45,039 nt of DNA from Lachnoclostridium sp. Lineage in GTDB: Bacteria > Bacillota > Clostridia > Lachnospirales > Lachnospiraceae. Location: positions 1 through 45,039 of the forward strand of contig JAMPEY010000025.1 in NCBI GenBank assembly GCA_023664665.1. Reading direction: 5' to 3'. The notes beneath the pieces are model-generated. The model searched no databases, was not told where the DNA came from, and saw nothing but the letters and a program-made list of their open reading frames with translations. Below are positions 1 to 8,894 of the stretch, in pieces. Each line of letters begins with the position of its first letter. The first letter of the stretch is position 1. The position numbers and the translations under genes were made by a program.

Positions 1-601
1 GTGCTTGCTGCTGTAAATTATCATTTACCCTATTATTTACCTCGATTTTCTTATCTATTACTCTTAAAACATCCGCAATCTTATCTTGCACCTTTCTTGA
101 AGGAACCGGCACAACCATATCGCGAAAATTAGTTTTATTAAATTTAGGCTGAGCACTTCCTGTTACTATAGATTTCAACATATGCTGTCCATAAGGACTT
201 TTCAGCCAATAATAGTAGAATTCATCATTTTCTTTGAACTTGACCATAATCGAATTGGGGGCAAGGCTCATTTTGATTGGAAGAAATGGGCAACGAAAAA
301 CCGTACCCACATTAGCTCCAACATTTGAGATTATAATTTCTCCTCCAAAAAGCTTACTCTTACCTAAAAACTCATAAGCGTGATTATCAATATAAACAAA
401 ATCTCCCTTAAAATTCCTGTTGTAATCCACAAGCCTAATCAAAACAGCCACATCTTTTTCATTCTTATACTGCACATTCTTTGCAAGAGAAGCAAAGCTA
501 CCATTAGCCACATAGTCCGTTACAACATCAGCTATTTCATTTATAGTCTTTATATCCCATTCCTCTGGAATATACCCAAATGGAGTGTCCTTATATTTCA
601 T
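1..601 (-). CDS. hsdS: Type I restriction-modification specificity subunit HsdS, 3' part missing at window edge
   Basis: Reading the minus strand from an ATG at 601 gives about 200 open codons with no stop before the window edge. The product begins [15 protein letters not shown], the usual HsdS opening before a target-recognition domain. It then has the typical first-TRD end ([12 protein letters not shown]) and the conserved helical spacer after it ([15 protein letters not shown], then a helix of the [13 protein letters not shown] type). HsdS chooses the DNA sequence that the HsdM/HsdR complex methylates or cuts. The start lies inside the end of hsdM (11-base overlap), the usual translational coupling of hsdM-hsdS. 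The second TRD and any hsdR lie outside the window, so completeness cannot be judged. Confidence 0.9.
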   Translation of the reverse strand, partial: MKYKDTPFGYIPEEWDIKTINEIADVVTDYVANGSFASLAKNVQYKNEKDVAVLIRLVDYNRNFKGDFVYIDNHAYEFLGKSKLFGGEIIISNVGANVGTVFRCPFLPIKMSLAPNSIMVKFKENDEFYYYWLKSPYGQHMLKSIVTGSAQPKFNKTNFRDMVVPVPSRKVQDKIADVLRVIDKKIEVNNRVNDNLQQQA

Positions 602-2105
602 ACCCAATCGCCCCCAGCTTCCGCCGTATCTCCTCCTGCAACTCAATAGACTCCTTAAACATCACAGACAATTCCGAAGTCAGCCGCTTCATCTTCTCAT
701 CAAACGGCTCCCCATCATCCTCCTGCTCTTCAATCCCCACATACCGCCCCGGAGTAAGGACATAATCCTGCCCTGCTATCTCATCCAAGGTCGCCACCTT
801 ACAGAACCCCTGCCTATCCTCATACTCCTTGCCCTGTCTCCAATTCTGGTATGTAGATGCTATGGTACTGATATCTTCCTCCGTCAGCTCCCTAACCCTG
901 CGGTCAATCATTTTTCCCATCTTTCGGGCATCAATAAACAACACCTTACCTTCCGCCGCATCGGTTTTTCCTTTTCGCATAATCCACAAAGATACAGGAA
1001 TGCCTGTGGAATAGAACAACTGCCCCGGCAATGCCACAATACATTCAATAACATCGTCATTTATCATATTTTTACGAATAACACCCTCATTACTTGTGTT
1101 GGAGCTCAGCGAACCGTTTGCGAGCACCGTTCCGGCAACACCGCCAACAGGATTCAAGTGATGGAGCATGTGCTGTAACCATGCAAAATTCGCATTTCCA
1201 ACAGGCGGAACACCATACTTCCAGCGAATATCCTCCTGCAACCGCTCGCCGCCCCAATCAGAAATGTTAAAGGGGGGATTTGCCAAGATATAATTTGCCT
1301 TTAAAGTTTTATGCTGGTCATCATGGAAAGAATCAGCATTATGTTTTCCCAAATTTGCTTCCAACTGTCGGATGGCAAGATTCATTTTTGCTAATTTCCA
1401 AGTGGTTGGATTACTTTCCTGTCCAAAAATAGAAATGTCCCGAATATTTCCCTGATGCTCCCTGACAAATCGCGCTGACTGACAAAACATTCCGCCACTG
1501 CCGCAAGCAGGATCAAAAATCTGCCCTTCAAATGGTTCTATCATTTCCACCAATGTGCGAACAATACAGGATGGGGTATAAAATTCTCCTCCCAATTTAC
1601 CTTCCGCACTTGCAAATTTGCCAAGAAAATATTCATACACCCGCCCGAGAGTATCTCTCTCCTGTGCTGCAGTGGAACCGACCTCAATATTAGTAAATAA
1701 AGTAACCAATTCGCCAAGTCTGGTCTTGTCCAATTCCGGTCTGGAAAAATTCTTTGTGAGAACACCTTTTAAGGAATCATTCTCCTTTTCAATCGCCTCC
1801 ATAGCTTTGTCTATCACGCTTCCAATATCCGTACTTGTCGCATGTTTCTGTATCTCATTCCACCGTGCTTCCTTTGGAACCCAAAATATACTCTCTGCCA
1901 GATACTCGTCTCTATCTTCCTCGTCACCATAGCCCTCCGCAACGAGCTCATTGTATTTTTCTGTAAAGGAATCCGATACATATTTTAAGAAAATCAGACC
2001 TAGCACAACATGCTTATATTCTGCCGCATCCATATTAGACCGCAGCTTATCAGCCGCAAGCCATAATTTCTCTTCAAATCCCACATTAGTAGTCCCTGCC
2101 GCCAT
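591..2105 (-). CDS. hsdM: Type I restriction-modification methyltransferase subunit HsdM
   Basis: N6-adenine DNA methyltransferase subunit of a type I restriction-modification complex; with HsdS it methylates the host recognition site using S-adenosylmethionine. The protein (504 aa, normal size) has the N-terminal helical HsdM domain ([18 protein letters not shown]), the SAM-binding motif [10 protein letters not shown] and the catalytic NPPF motif. I chose the ATG at 2105 because GGAGG sits 5 bases in front of it (GTGGAGGCTATT) and the protein then opens [15 protein letters not shown], as in relatives. A TTG at 2144 and an ATG in between are also in frame but lack a good ribosome site. It is the first gene of the pair with hsdS. 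The promoter must lie in 2106-2240, but I see no convincing one. Confidence 0.96.
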   Translation of the reverse strand: MAAGTTNVGFEEKLWLAADKLRSNMDAAEYKHVVLGLIFLKYVSDSFTEKYNELVAEGYGDEEDRDEYLAESIFWVPKEARWNEIQKHATSTDIGSVIDKAMEAIEKENDSLKGVLTKNFSRPELDKTRLGELVTLFTNIEVGSTAAQERDTLGRVYEYFLGKFASAEGKLGGEFYTPSCIVRTLVEMIEPFEGQIFDPACGSGGMFCQSARFVREHQGNIRDISIFGQESNPTTWKLAKMNLAIRQLEANLGKHNADSFHDDQHKTLKANYILANPPFNISDWGGERLQEDIRWKYGVPPVGNANFAWLQHMLHHLNPVGGVAGTVLANGSLSSNTSNEGVIRKNMINDDVIECIVALPGQLFYSTGIPVSLWIMRKGKTDAAEGKVLFIDARKMGKMIDRRVRELTEEDISTIASTYQNWRQGKEYEDRQGFCKVATLDEIAGQDYVLTPGRYVGIEEQEDDGEPFDEKMKRLTSELSVMFKESIELQEEIRRKLGAIGYEI

Positions 2106-2240
2106 AATAGCCTCCACATTTATCATATTATTTAGTACATCCAATCATAGAAATTGTACCATAATTACCAAAATATATCCATATGATTGTACACATTTGC
2201 TCTAATGCCTAATCTGCCAAAAACTTAAACCATATTTCTA

Positions 2241-2269
2241 TTGAAATAAATCCCCAAATATCATACAAT
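2241..2269 (+). promoter_or_regulatory. Sigma-A promoter for the sugar kinase operon
   Basis: TTGAAA (2241-2246), a 17-base spacer and TACAAT (2264-2269), about 55 bases before the kinase start at 2325. The surrounding AT-rich DNA separates this operon from the divergent hsdM. Confidence 0.7.
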
Positions 2270-2324
2270 ATAAGAGACAGAGTACGACAATTTTACAAGC
2301 GCTTTGAATAGAAGGAGGTCTTCC

Positions 2325-3413
2325 ATGGAACATCATAATCCACTGCTTACCAACAATGACAGCCCACACAAATTCATCACCTTTGGCGAGATTATGCTCC
2401 GGCTGACACCGCCCAATTATGAAAAAATCCGCATTGCCACAACCTTTGAGGTCAATTATGGCGGAAGCGAGGCAAATATTGCGCTGGCTCTTGCCAATTT
2501 AGGGGTGGACAGCACTTTTTTCAGTGTGGTGCCGAATAACAGCATAGGAAAGAGTGCAATTCGAATGCTTCGCAGCAATGATGTACATTGCACGCCGGTG
2601 ATTTTGAGTTCCCATGAAGAAACTCCCACCCACCGTCTGGGCAGCTACTATCTGGAAACCGGTTACGGAATCCGCCCCAGCAAGGTTACATATGACAGGA
2701 AACACAGCGCCATTTCGGAATATGATTTTAGCAGGGTGGATTTAAACGAGCTTCTGGAAGGCTTTACATGGCTGCATTTGAGCGGCATTACCCCGGCATT
2801 GTCACCCAGCTGCGGCGACATGATTATGAATCTTTTGCGAGTGGCAAAGGAGAAAGGTCTGACGGTGAGTTTTGATGGCAATTTCCGCAGCAAGCTCTGG
2901 TCATGGGAAGAGGCGCGGGATTTCTGCACGCAGTGCCTGCCCTATGTGGATGTTTTGATGGGAATTGAACCTTATCATTTGTGGAATGATGAAAACGACC
3001 ACTCCAAGGGAGATGTAAAGGACGGCATTCCCCTGCAGCCGAGCTATGAGCAGCAGGATGAAATTTTCCAGAAATTTGTGGCAAGATATCCGAATTTAAA
3101 ATGTATTGCCCGCCATGTGCGTTATGCCCACAGCGGCAGCGAAAACAGTCTGAAAGCTTTCCTCTGGTATGAAGACCACACCTTTGAGAGCAAGCTGTTT
3201 ACCTTTAATATTCTGGACCGTGTAGGGGGCGGCGATGCTTTTGCCAGCGGACTTATTTATGCCATGATGCATGATTACAAGTCAATGGATATGGTTAATT
3301 TTGCGGTGGCAAGCAGCGTGATTAAGCACACCATCCGCGGAGACGCCAATATTACCGATGATGTAGAGAGCATCCGCAATCTGATGAATATGAATTATGA
3401 CATCAAGCGATAA
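2325..3413 (+). CDS. kdgK: PfkB-family sugar kinase, probable 2-keto-3-deoxygluconate kinase
   Basis: Ribokinase/PfkB-fold kinase of 362 aa that phosphorylates a sugar or sugar acid with ATP. The N-terminus ITFGEIMLRLTPP and the GGSEANIALALANLG segment are those of the 2-keto-3-deoxygluconate kinase group. FDGNFRSKLW matches the conserved substrate-side strand, and DRVGGGDAFASG is the PfkB signature with the catalytic Asp (GGGD instead of the common GAGD). KDG kinase makes KDPG in the breakdown of pectin and uronic acids, which would suit the YetA/PL26-like gene at 18203-20563. The start is set by AAGGAGG 6 bases upstream of the ATG at 2325; an upstream in-frame start has no ribosome site. 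The substrate is inferred from sequence flavour, and another ketose or keto-acid is possible. It is followed after 18 bases by a zinc-ribbon gene. Confidence 0.85.
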   Translation: MEHHNPLLTNNDSPHKFITFGEIMLRLTPPNYEKIRIATTFEVNYGGSEANIALALANLGVDSTFFSVVPNNSIGKSAIRMLRSNDVHCTPVILSSHEETPTHRLGSYYLETGYGIRPSKVTYDRKHSAISEYDFSRVDLNELLEGFTWLHLSGITPALSPSCGDMIMNLLRVAKEKGLTVSFDGNFRSKLWSWEEARDFCTQCLPYVDVLMGIEPYHLWNDENDHSKGDVKDGIPLQPSYEQQDEIFQKFVARYPNLKCIARHVRYAHSGSENSLKAFLWYEDHTFESKLFTFNILDRVGGGDAFASGLIYAMMHDYKSMDMVNFAVASSVIKHTIRGDANITDDVESIRNLMNMNYDIKR

Positions 3414-3431
3414 AAGTGAGGGAAAATTAAA

Positions 3432-3686
3432 ATGGAAAATACCAATGGATATCCGCAGCCTTTAAATCAAACCGATAAGCAGTGCCCTAAGTGCGGCGCT
3501 TCAAACTGTCAGATTGTTACCGAAACCACATCCACGGGAACGGACTTTTCGGCAAGCAAAGGCTGCTGCGGCGCCCTGTTACTGGGTCCCATCGGCATAC
3601 TCTGCGGCGCATGCGGCAGCGGTAAAAAAATTAAGTCAACACATTATTGGATTTGCCCTAACTGCGGCAACAAATTTAAAGCATGA
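3432..3686 (+). CDS. Small zinc-ribbon protein with Gly-rich hydrophobic middle
   Basis: 84 aa. Two Cys pairs, CPKCGASNC near the N-terminus and CPNCGNKF at the C-terminus, form a likely zinc ribbon. Between them lies a Gly/Cys-rich hydrophobic stretch (CCGALLLGPIGILCGACG) that could dip into the membrane or bind more metal. The function is unknown. It sits 18 bases after the sugar kinase and overlaps the next start by ATGA, so it is co-transcribed. Confidence 0.75.
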   Translation: MENTNGYPQPLNQTDKQCPKCGASNCQIVTETTSTGTDFSASKGCCGALLLGPIGILCGACGSGKKIKSTHYWICPNCGNKFKA

Positions 3687-4048
3687 TTGACAGGGATCAT
3701 ATCTGGGTACAATCCATGGAGTTATGCTCCAAATACTGTCACTGCCATCAGAAACCGAAGCGGAGTTTCTTTATTGGCGGTTATCAGATGCCATTATGCG
3801 CAAGATGTACCGGTATCGCTTTCGGTCATGTTGCCGCATTATTTACTGCACCGTTCCACTCTTTCGGTTATTCCATAGCGGCGCTGTTAGTGCCGCTGGC
3901 GATAGACGGAACGGTGCAGTATTGCACTCCTTATGAGTCCAATAACCGGAGGCGGGTTATCACGGGCTTTTTGTACGGTTTTGCATTTACATCCCTTACC
4001 ATTCGCATAATAAAAGCAATTTTCAGTTCCCGTCCTGAAAACCTATAA
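3683..4048 (+). CDS. DUF2085 family membrane protein
   Basis: 121 aa. It has the DUF2085 hallmarks: CHCHQKPKRSFF followed by a short stretch and MPLCARCTGIAFGH (Cys-rich, then hydrophobic helices). Two or three membrane segments follow (residues about 45-75 and 95-115). The molecular role of this family is not known to me. The ATG overlaps the stop of the preceding zinc-ribbon gene (ATGA), so translation is probably coupled. Its last 26 bases overlap tail-to-tail with the end of the gene on the other strand (stop at 4023). Confidence 0.85.
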   Translation: MIDRDHIWVQSMELCSKYCHCHQKPKRSFFIGGYQMPLCARCTGIAFGHVAALFTAPFHSFGYSIAALLVPLAIDGTVQYCTPYESNNRRRVITGFLYGFAFTSLTIRIIKAIFSSRPENL

Positions 4049-6076
4049 CTGTCTGGCTTCCCCAGCCGGTTTGCGTCATCTCCGCATCCAGATAAACTTC
4101 ATACCAGATGTTGCCGTTTGAAGCTGTTTCCTGATTTCCCGTCGCCACAAAAACATCTCCCCGGGATGCCGTCATGACTACCTCATAATCTGTTCCCGGA
4201 CCAAATCTAAGATTCGCGGAACTATCTGTAATGACCATTAAATCGCCAACCGGCATGGTATCTGATTCCTCTTCGCTTTGATTACTTTCTTCCTCCGCAG
4301 CATCGTCAACATCGTCTTTTACTTTTTCCTGTTTTTGGAAGTATCCCGTAGTCTCGCTCAATTTTCTAAAGCCTATGGGAGTAACGATAATAAGCGCAAT
4401 CAAAACAATGAGGCTTACTGCATTGATAATTACCTTGGGAATCTTATTCTTTATAAATAACTTTTTCTGCGCGGTATATTGCTCCTCCGTTTTCTTTTTT
4501 AAAGTCGCCAGAACCTGCCTAAAGGTTCTCTCAATACCGACCCAATCGAATCTCTGACCAAAATCCTCCGAAAATTTTGCAATCAGCAGGACTACAAATA
4601 ACGGTGGAAGCAGATATACCGCCAACAGTATGATGATAGCCATCAGCGAAAGGATAATCGTTTCAAACCAATTGACTCCTGCCGCTCCCATAAATTCGTC
4701 TAAATAGGAAAGCCATTGGTTTTTAAAGAAAATTTTGCGCAGGACGAAAAGGTTCTCCATTCCCTGTTTCGGCAGCAGCCAGCTTTCCAATCCAAAGAGG
4801 ATAACGCCTATGGGGATTGCAAGGTATTGTAAGTTTGTAAAAATGACCTTCACAACTTCATAAATAAAATACAGCACAAATATCGGCCAATAGACAAGCC
4901 AATGAATGATTTCGGCTCCTATGGAAACCCTTCTCTTGCTCTTATTTCTCCCCAGCTTCTCATCGATATTATTCAGTACCTTATTCTGCGCAGCTTTCTT
5001 TTCCGCTTTTCTCAGTATCGCAGTGATTCCGCCGTCGCTGATGCCGAAATTACTATGTATCGGTTTATAATAATTCAGAAGAAAATCCGTTTCATCCCTG
5101 AAAGGATACTCTTTCTTTGCGACATCCACGATTCCTTTGACAGTATTGGGTCTCATTTCCACAAAGGAAAACATATAGGGCGTTAAATTAGGATATTTTA
5201 ACAACAATTTTAATTCCTGAATATTGTCAACTACATCCCGGTAATCCCCAATGCTCTGAAGGATGTTGAATAAATCTACCAGAGGTACATATTCCGCGCC
5301 TCTTTCCTGTCTGACGGCATACACTTCCTTGCCCTTAGCCGCCATCAATTCCGTAAACTGTTTTGCATCCTCGACATCCTTTACTTCCAGATATTCAAAC
5401 AATCCATCCCTCAATTTCGGATATCTCTGGCAAAGTTCATTGCTCTGCGCCGCTTCTTCATATTTTTCAACGGCTCTTCTGATTTTCAGGACAGTGGCTT
5501 CCTGAAATAAGTTGACAATCAGCGGGCTTGTATCGTCCTTCTTCTTTCCTTCCGCGTCCACTGCATCGTCTTCGTCGGCATATTTTCCTTCTTTGCCCAG
5601 ACCGGCAATCTTCAGTTCCTTGCTGAGCATTTCCAGAATCGCTTTTTTATTCTTTCTTTCCGATTGATAGTATTTAAAGAAAAAGTCCACATCTGCCTTT
5701 TTTATCTTCTTGGTTGTGGCAACCAGCTCAAAATATTCTCTCGCAAATCCGGTGGAGCCGGTCCCGGATGCGCTTCCTTCCCCTGCGGAGCTGCCGGAAG
5801 ACCCATTATAAAACTGAAATACTTCTCTGCGTAGTTTGTCGTCCTTCAAGACAGCCTCATACTTATCGGCCTTTTCCAGACGGGCGCGGTCTCTTTCCGC
5901 ATTTTTTTCATTCGCCCCGTTAATACTTGTTGTCCATCTTTTCCGTGTCTCCTGAATCTTGGTTTCAAGATCCTGAGAAGAAATCTCAGCGCTGTCTATC
6001 TTATAGAGCTTCAAGATGTTTTCCTGCGCAATGTCGATTCCGTACCGACTCAGGATTTTACTCTGTATATCTGCCA
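4023..6076 (-). CDS. Membrane protein with J-domain-like N-terminus and C-terminal SH3b domain
   Basis: 684 aa. Residues about 20-90 resemble a J-domain in helix pattern: ILKLYKIDSAEISSQDLETK, then a basic helix, then KYEAVLKDDKLRREV, which matches the helix III/IV region of DnaJ. The HPD tripeptide is replaced around WTTSING. A Ser/Gly-rich linker (91-110) follows, where DnaJ has its G/F linker. Next comes a long charged helical region (110-390), three to five membrane segments (about 395-590), an acidic Ser/Glu linker and a bacterial SH3b domain (about 620-684; LRFGPGTDYEVV and TGWGSQTV). The start is the ATG at 6076 with AGGAGG five bases upstream. It is the last gene of Region A, 9 bases after the preceding stop. 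The J-like reading is an inference; it could recruit the Hsp70-like protein to the membrane. Topology is unresolved, so the side of the SH3b domain is unknown. Confidence 0.8.
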
Positions 6077-6085
6077 TTTTTCCTC

Positions 6086-6511
6086 CTAGCAATTATCAAT
6101 GCGGTTAACAATGATTCTCAGGAATTTGATATATCCTTCCTCACATTTATCCGCGAGCCATTCCAAAACTCCCGACACAATCTCTAATACAAACAGCGCC
6201 ACCGCTACGACAAGTTCTATTAGTGCTGCTCCCAAGCCGCCGAAAATTGCCCCAAAAATACCAAGAACAATCACAAACAGCACAATCGTTCCAAGAACGG
6301 ACAGCAAGCCTTCTTTTATAATTCCATCAACTATTGCATAGAACAAAGACAGCGCTATCACTATCATGATTGCCAAACCTCCGATAGCCAGCGTCTGTCC
6401 CCCGGCAGACAAAAGCGCCTCCAGCGCCGAAGCCAATATTTTAAAAATAACTGCCAGCACAAAAAACAATAAGGCAAAAACAGCTGCCCAAAATATAATA
6501 AATGTTACCAA
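6086..6511 (-). CDS. Small polytopic membrane protein of Region A
   Basis: 141 aa, almost entirely hydrophobic: about four membrane segments (residues 2-30, 38-65, 68-92, 95-120) rich in Ile, Val, Leu and Gly, then a short charged tail ending NRIDNC. There are no recognisable catalytic residues. The start is a TTG at 6511 behind AGGAGG that directly follows the Hsp70-like stop (spacing 7). It lies between the Hsp70-like gene and the SH3b/J-like membrane gene with gaps of 11 and 9 bases, so it is almost certainly made with them and may form part of the same membrane complex. Confidence 0.75.
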   Translation of the reverse strand: MVTFIIFWAAVFALLFFVLAVIFKILASALEALLSAGGQTLAIGGLAIMIVIALSLFYAIVDGIIKEGLLSVLGTIVLFVIVLGIFGAIFGGLGAALIELVVAVALFVLEIVSGVLEWLADKCEEGYIKFLRIIVNRIDNC

Positions 6512-6522
6512 GGCTTTCCTCC

Positions 6523-8184
6523 TTACTCAATGTTTGCGGAAGACATTCTGAGCGCAGCGCTGTTCATTTCCGCATCTGTCATCTGGTTGGAAAGCTGGAA
6601 TGTCGTATCCAGCTTGGAATGATTCTGCTGCTCTTCCGCAATAATATGTAAAATACCCGAGTTATCAAGCGCCATGGTATTGACAACAGGCGTATCGGCA
6701 GGGACGCTCTGTGTGAATTTCATTTCAATTTCCGTAAGCGGCTCTCTGTCTTCAATTTCCATTTTTTTATCGGTAGATCTGCTTTCGTAAATCCTAATAG
6801 AAATCTTGCTCTGGTTATTTGCGGCAGTGTAGAAGGTTTCGGTTCTGGTAGCCGGCAGCTTATCATTGATCATAAGCATATTGAAAATCACCATTTTCTT
6901 TGTCTCACTGTCCTGAATTTCAAGCCCGTATGTTCTTGAAAGCACATTGGTGATATTAATTTTTAACGCACCGCCTGCCGCTCCGCCTGTAGTCAGTGCA
7001 AATTTCTTGTCCATCTCTCCGGTGACAAGATTTTCCTCTTTAATCTCTTCAACCGATTTACCCTTCTTGGCAGCCTCATCCGCAACAAAATCATTGTATG
7101 CCTTCTCATTGCTCGCATAAATCGCAGCGCCTTTTGCCACCGCTTCATCCGGGTCCGCCAGTACCGGAGTCACATGATAATCTCTTTCAATCATCGCCGC
7201 AACCTGAGGCATTCTTGAGGAACCGCCTACCAGCAGCACCTTGTCGATTTTGGAAATAGGATATCCCTGTTTCTCCGCCGTAGCTAACACATCATCCAGC
7301 AGATTCTTTGTCCTGTTCAACAAATCGCTTGTCAATTCTTCATATTTCTCACGGGTCAATTCCTCACGGAAACGGCCTGCAGGCCCGTTTACGGAAATAT
7401 TGACTTTCTCTCTTGAAGTAAGCGCCTTTTTCCATGTTTCAACATCCACATATAAAGCGGCAACCGTTTCAGGATCCTCAGTGAGGTCTTCCCCGTTTTC
7501 TTCCTCATACCTTTCGGTTACATATCCCATAAGGGCTTCGTCCCAATCTTTGCCGCCCAGCTGGTCATCGCCGCCGGTGCAGACTACCGAAATATCGCTC
7601 CCGGATATGCTCATGACCGTGATATCGAATGTACCGCCGCCGAGGTCATACACCAGCACGGTTTCGTTCTTATCACTGCCGGATACGCCATAACTGATGG
7701 CTGCTGCCGTAGGCTCGTTAATAATATTTAATACATTTAATCCGGCAAGCTCGCCCGCAGCTTTCGTAGCCTGTCTTTCATTCATGCCGAAATAGGCCGG
7801 GCATGTGATAACTACATCCTTCACCGACTCGCCATCCTTGAGAACGCCCGTCTGCCTCAGTTCCTCATTGGCATCGTTTACAATCTTTTTCAGAATCATG
7901 GATGAAATTTCGGGGGCATGGTAAGTTGTTCCGTTTAGTGTTACGGTATCATTCTCCTTGCCCATCTTTCTCTTAATAAACTGTACGGTTCTGTCAGGCT
8001 CCATCTCAATAGAACGCTTTGCCTCGGTGCCGACGATAATATTGCTCTCCGACTCTATCATAACAACCGAAGGCGTGGTATGGTCTCCGTCGCTATTCTT
8101 CAGAACTATCGGTTTCCCATACTCGTCAATGTATGAAATACAGGAATAAGTGGTTCCTAAATCAATGCCAAATACATAACTCAT
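6523..8184 (-). CDS. Hsp70/DnaK-like chaperone lacking most of the lid
   Basis: ATP-dependent Hsp70-type chaperone, 553 aa against about 600-640 for housekeeping DnaK. The nucleotide-binding domain is intact: GIDLGTTYSC (6-15), the catalytic-lysine region FIKRKMG (about 70), CPAYFGMNERQAT, INEPTAAAISYG, YDLGGGTFDITV (179-190) and LLVGGSSRMPQV. A beta substrate-binding domain follows (LSRTYGLEI onward). The protein then stops soon after the first lid helix (MTDAEMNSAALR), so the helical lid and tail are missing. The start ATG at 8184 has GAGGAG 9 bases upstream; the gene follows the GrpE-like stop by 19 bases. I infer it is a dedicated paralogue working with its own GrpE-like and J-like partners, not the cell's main DnaK. 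Confidence 0.93.
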   Translation of the reverse strand: MSYVFGIDLGTTYSCISYIDEYGKPIVLKNSDGDHTTPSVVMIESESNIIVGTEAKRSIEMEPDRTVQFIKRKMGKENDTVTLNGTTYHAPEISSMILKKIVNDANEELRQTGVLKDGESVKDVVITCPAYFGMNERQATKAAGELAGLNVLNIINEPTAAAISYGVSGSDKNETVLVYDLGGGTFDITVMSISGSDISVVCTGGDDQLGGKDWDEALMGYVTERYEEENGEDLTEDPETVAALYVDVETWKKALTSREKVNISVNGPAGRFREELTREKYEELTSDLLNRTKNLLDDVLATAEKQGYPISKIDKVLLVGGSSRMPQVAAMIERDYHVTPVLADPDEAVAKGAAIYASNEKAYNDFVADEAAKKGKSVEEIKEENLVTGEMDKKFALTTGGAAGGALKINITNVLSRTYGLEIQDSETKKMVIFNMLMINDKLPATRTETFYTAANNQSKISIRIYESRSTDKKMEIEDREPLTEIEMKFTQSVPADTPVVNTMALDNSGILHIIAEEQQNHSKLDTTFQLSNQMTDAEMNSAALRMSSANIE

Positions 8185-8203
8185 CGCTATTTTCTCCTCT
8201 GCT

Positions 8204-8767
8204 CTATGCTTTATATTGATATACAATAACTCTTTCGGGAATCAGAACCTTATCACCTTTTTTATATCCTTCAGAGATACTTTCTTTGATTTTTTTGTCC
8301 AAAGCCTCATCGGTTACCGTTTCCAACTTAGGCTGGTGCAACGCCGCATCAAAGTCATCTCCCGGCTTGGATTGGTAAGAATCCACATTCTGCTGTTCCA
8401 GCAAATCCGTGATATCCTCCAAGACATATTGGTACTCCCTTTTCATGTCTTCCACGGTCATCCCTTCCCATTTATCGGAACGCATCAGCTTGTTCATATC
8501 CTTGCGGACCTTTATGACCGCTTTCATCAGCTGGTCCACAAACCGATCCGCGGCATCCTGTTTGTAATAATCAAGTTCTTTGTGAAGCTTATTGATCATT
8601 TCATCTTTTACGGCAATCTGATTCTTAATCAACTGCTCCATCATCTGGCCTTGTTCTCTGGTATTTAAAAGCAACTCAAGTATCTCGCCTTCCATACCGT
8701 TCTCCGCTTCACTCAAAATATCTGTCTGCCGGATGATTTTTTCGCTCAAATCGTCAAAATCTCCCAT
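8204..8767 (-). CDS. GrpE-like nucleotide exchange factor
   Basis: 187 aa. It has the GrpE plan: a long N-terminal coiled coil (residues about 5-110; LHKELDYYKQDAADRFVDQ corresponds to the GrpE dimer helix) and a C-terminal beta domain with the diagnostic DFDAALHQ, ETVTDEALDKKI and GYKKGDKVLIPERVIVY. GrpE proteins release ADP from Hsp70. The gene stops 19 bases before the Hsp70-like start, so the two are a pair. The ATG at 8767 follows GGGGG with 5-base spacing. Divergence from typical GrpE (weak central motif) suggests specialisation for this Hsp70. A strong promoter lies just upstream at 8813-8841. Confidence 0.88.
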   Translation of the reverse strand: MGDFDDLSEKIIRQTDILSEAENGMEGEILELLLNTREQGQMMEQLIKNQIAVKDEMINKLHKELDYYKQDAADRFVDQLMKAVIKVRKDMNKLMRSDKWEGMTVEDMKREYQYVLEDITDLLEQQNVDSYQSKPGDDFDAALHQPKLETVTDEALDKKIKESISEGYKKGDKVLIPERVIVYQYKA

Positions 8768-8812
8768 GATAACCCCCTGATTCTATTTTTTATGCGCTGC
8801 TTACCTCTTTTT

Positions 8813-8841
8813 ATTTTATATGTGGAGCCGCAGCCTGTCAA
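8813..8841 (-). promoter_or_regulatory. Internal sigma-A promoter before the GrpE-like gene
   Basis: On the minus strand TTGACA (8841-8836), a 17-base spacer and TAAAAT (8818-8813), followed within about 45 bases by the GrpE-like start. The 127-base gap after the second kinase is the only large gap inside Region A. The chaperone half can therefore be transcribed apart from the kinase half. I saw no CIRCE-type inverted repeat here. Confidence 0.75.
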
Positions 8842-8894
8842 CAAAAACCACCTACATCGTATCAAACTTTGCTGTCAGTATTTTCAGGTAAACT

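Noticed and set aside
585..1178. A 197-codon open frame on plus inside hsdM
   Set aside because: It is antisense to a clear methyltransferase, has no known motif and no ribosome site.
6523..8184. The Hsp70-like gene as the housekeeping dnaK
   Set aside because: It lacks the lid and tail, has no adjacent dnaJ or hrcA, and lies in an operon with kinases and FHA; no CIRCE element was seen.
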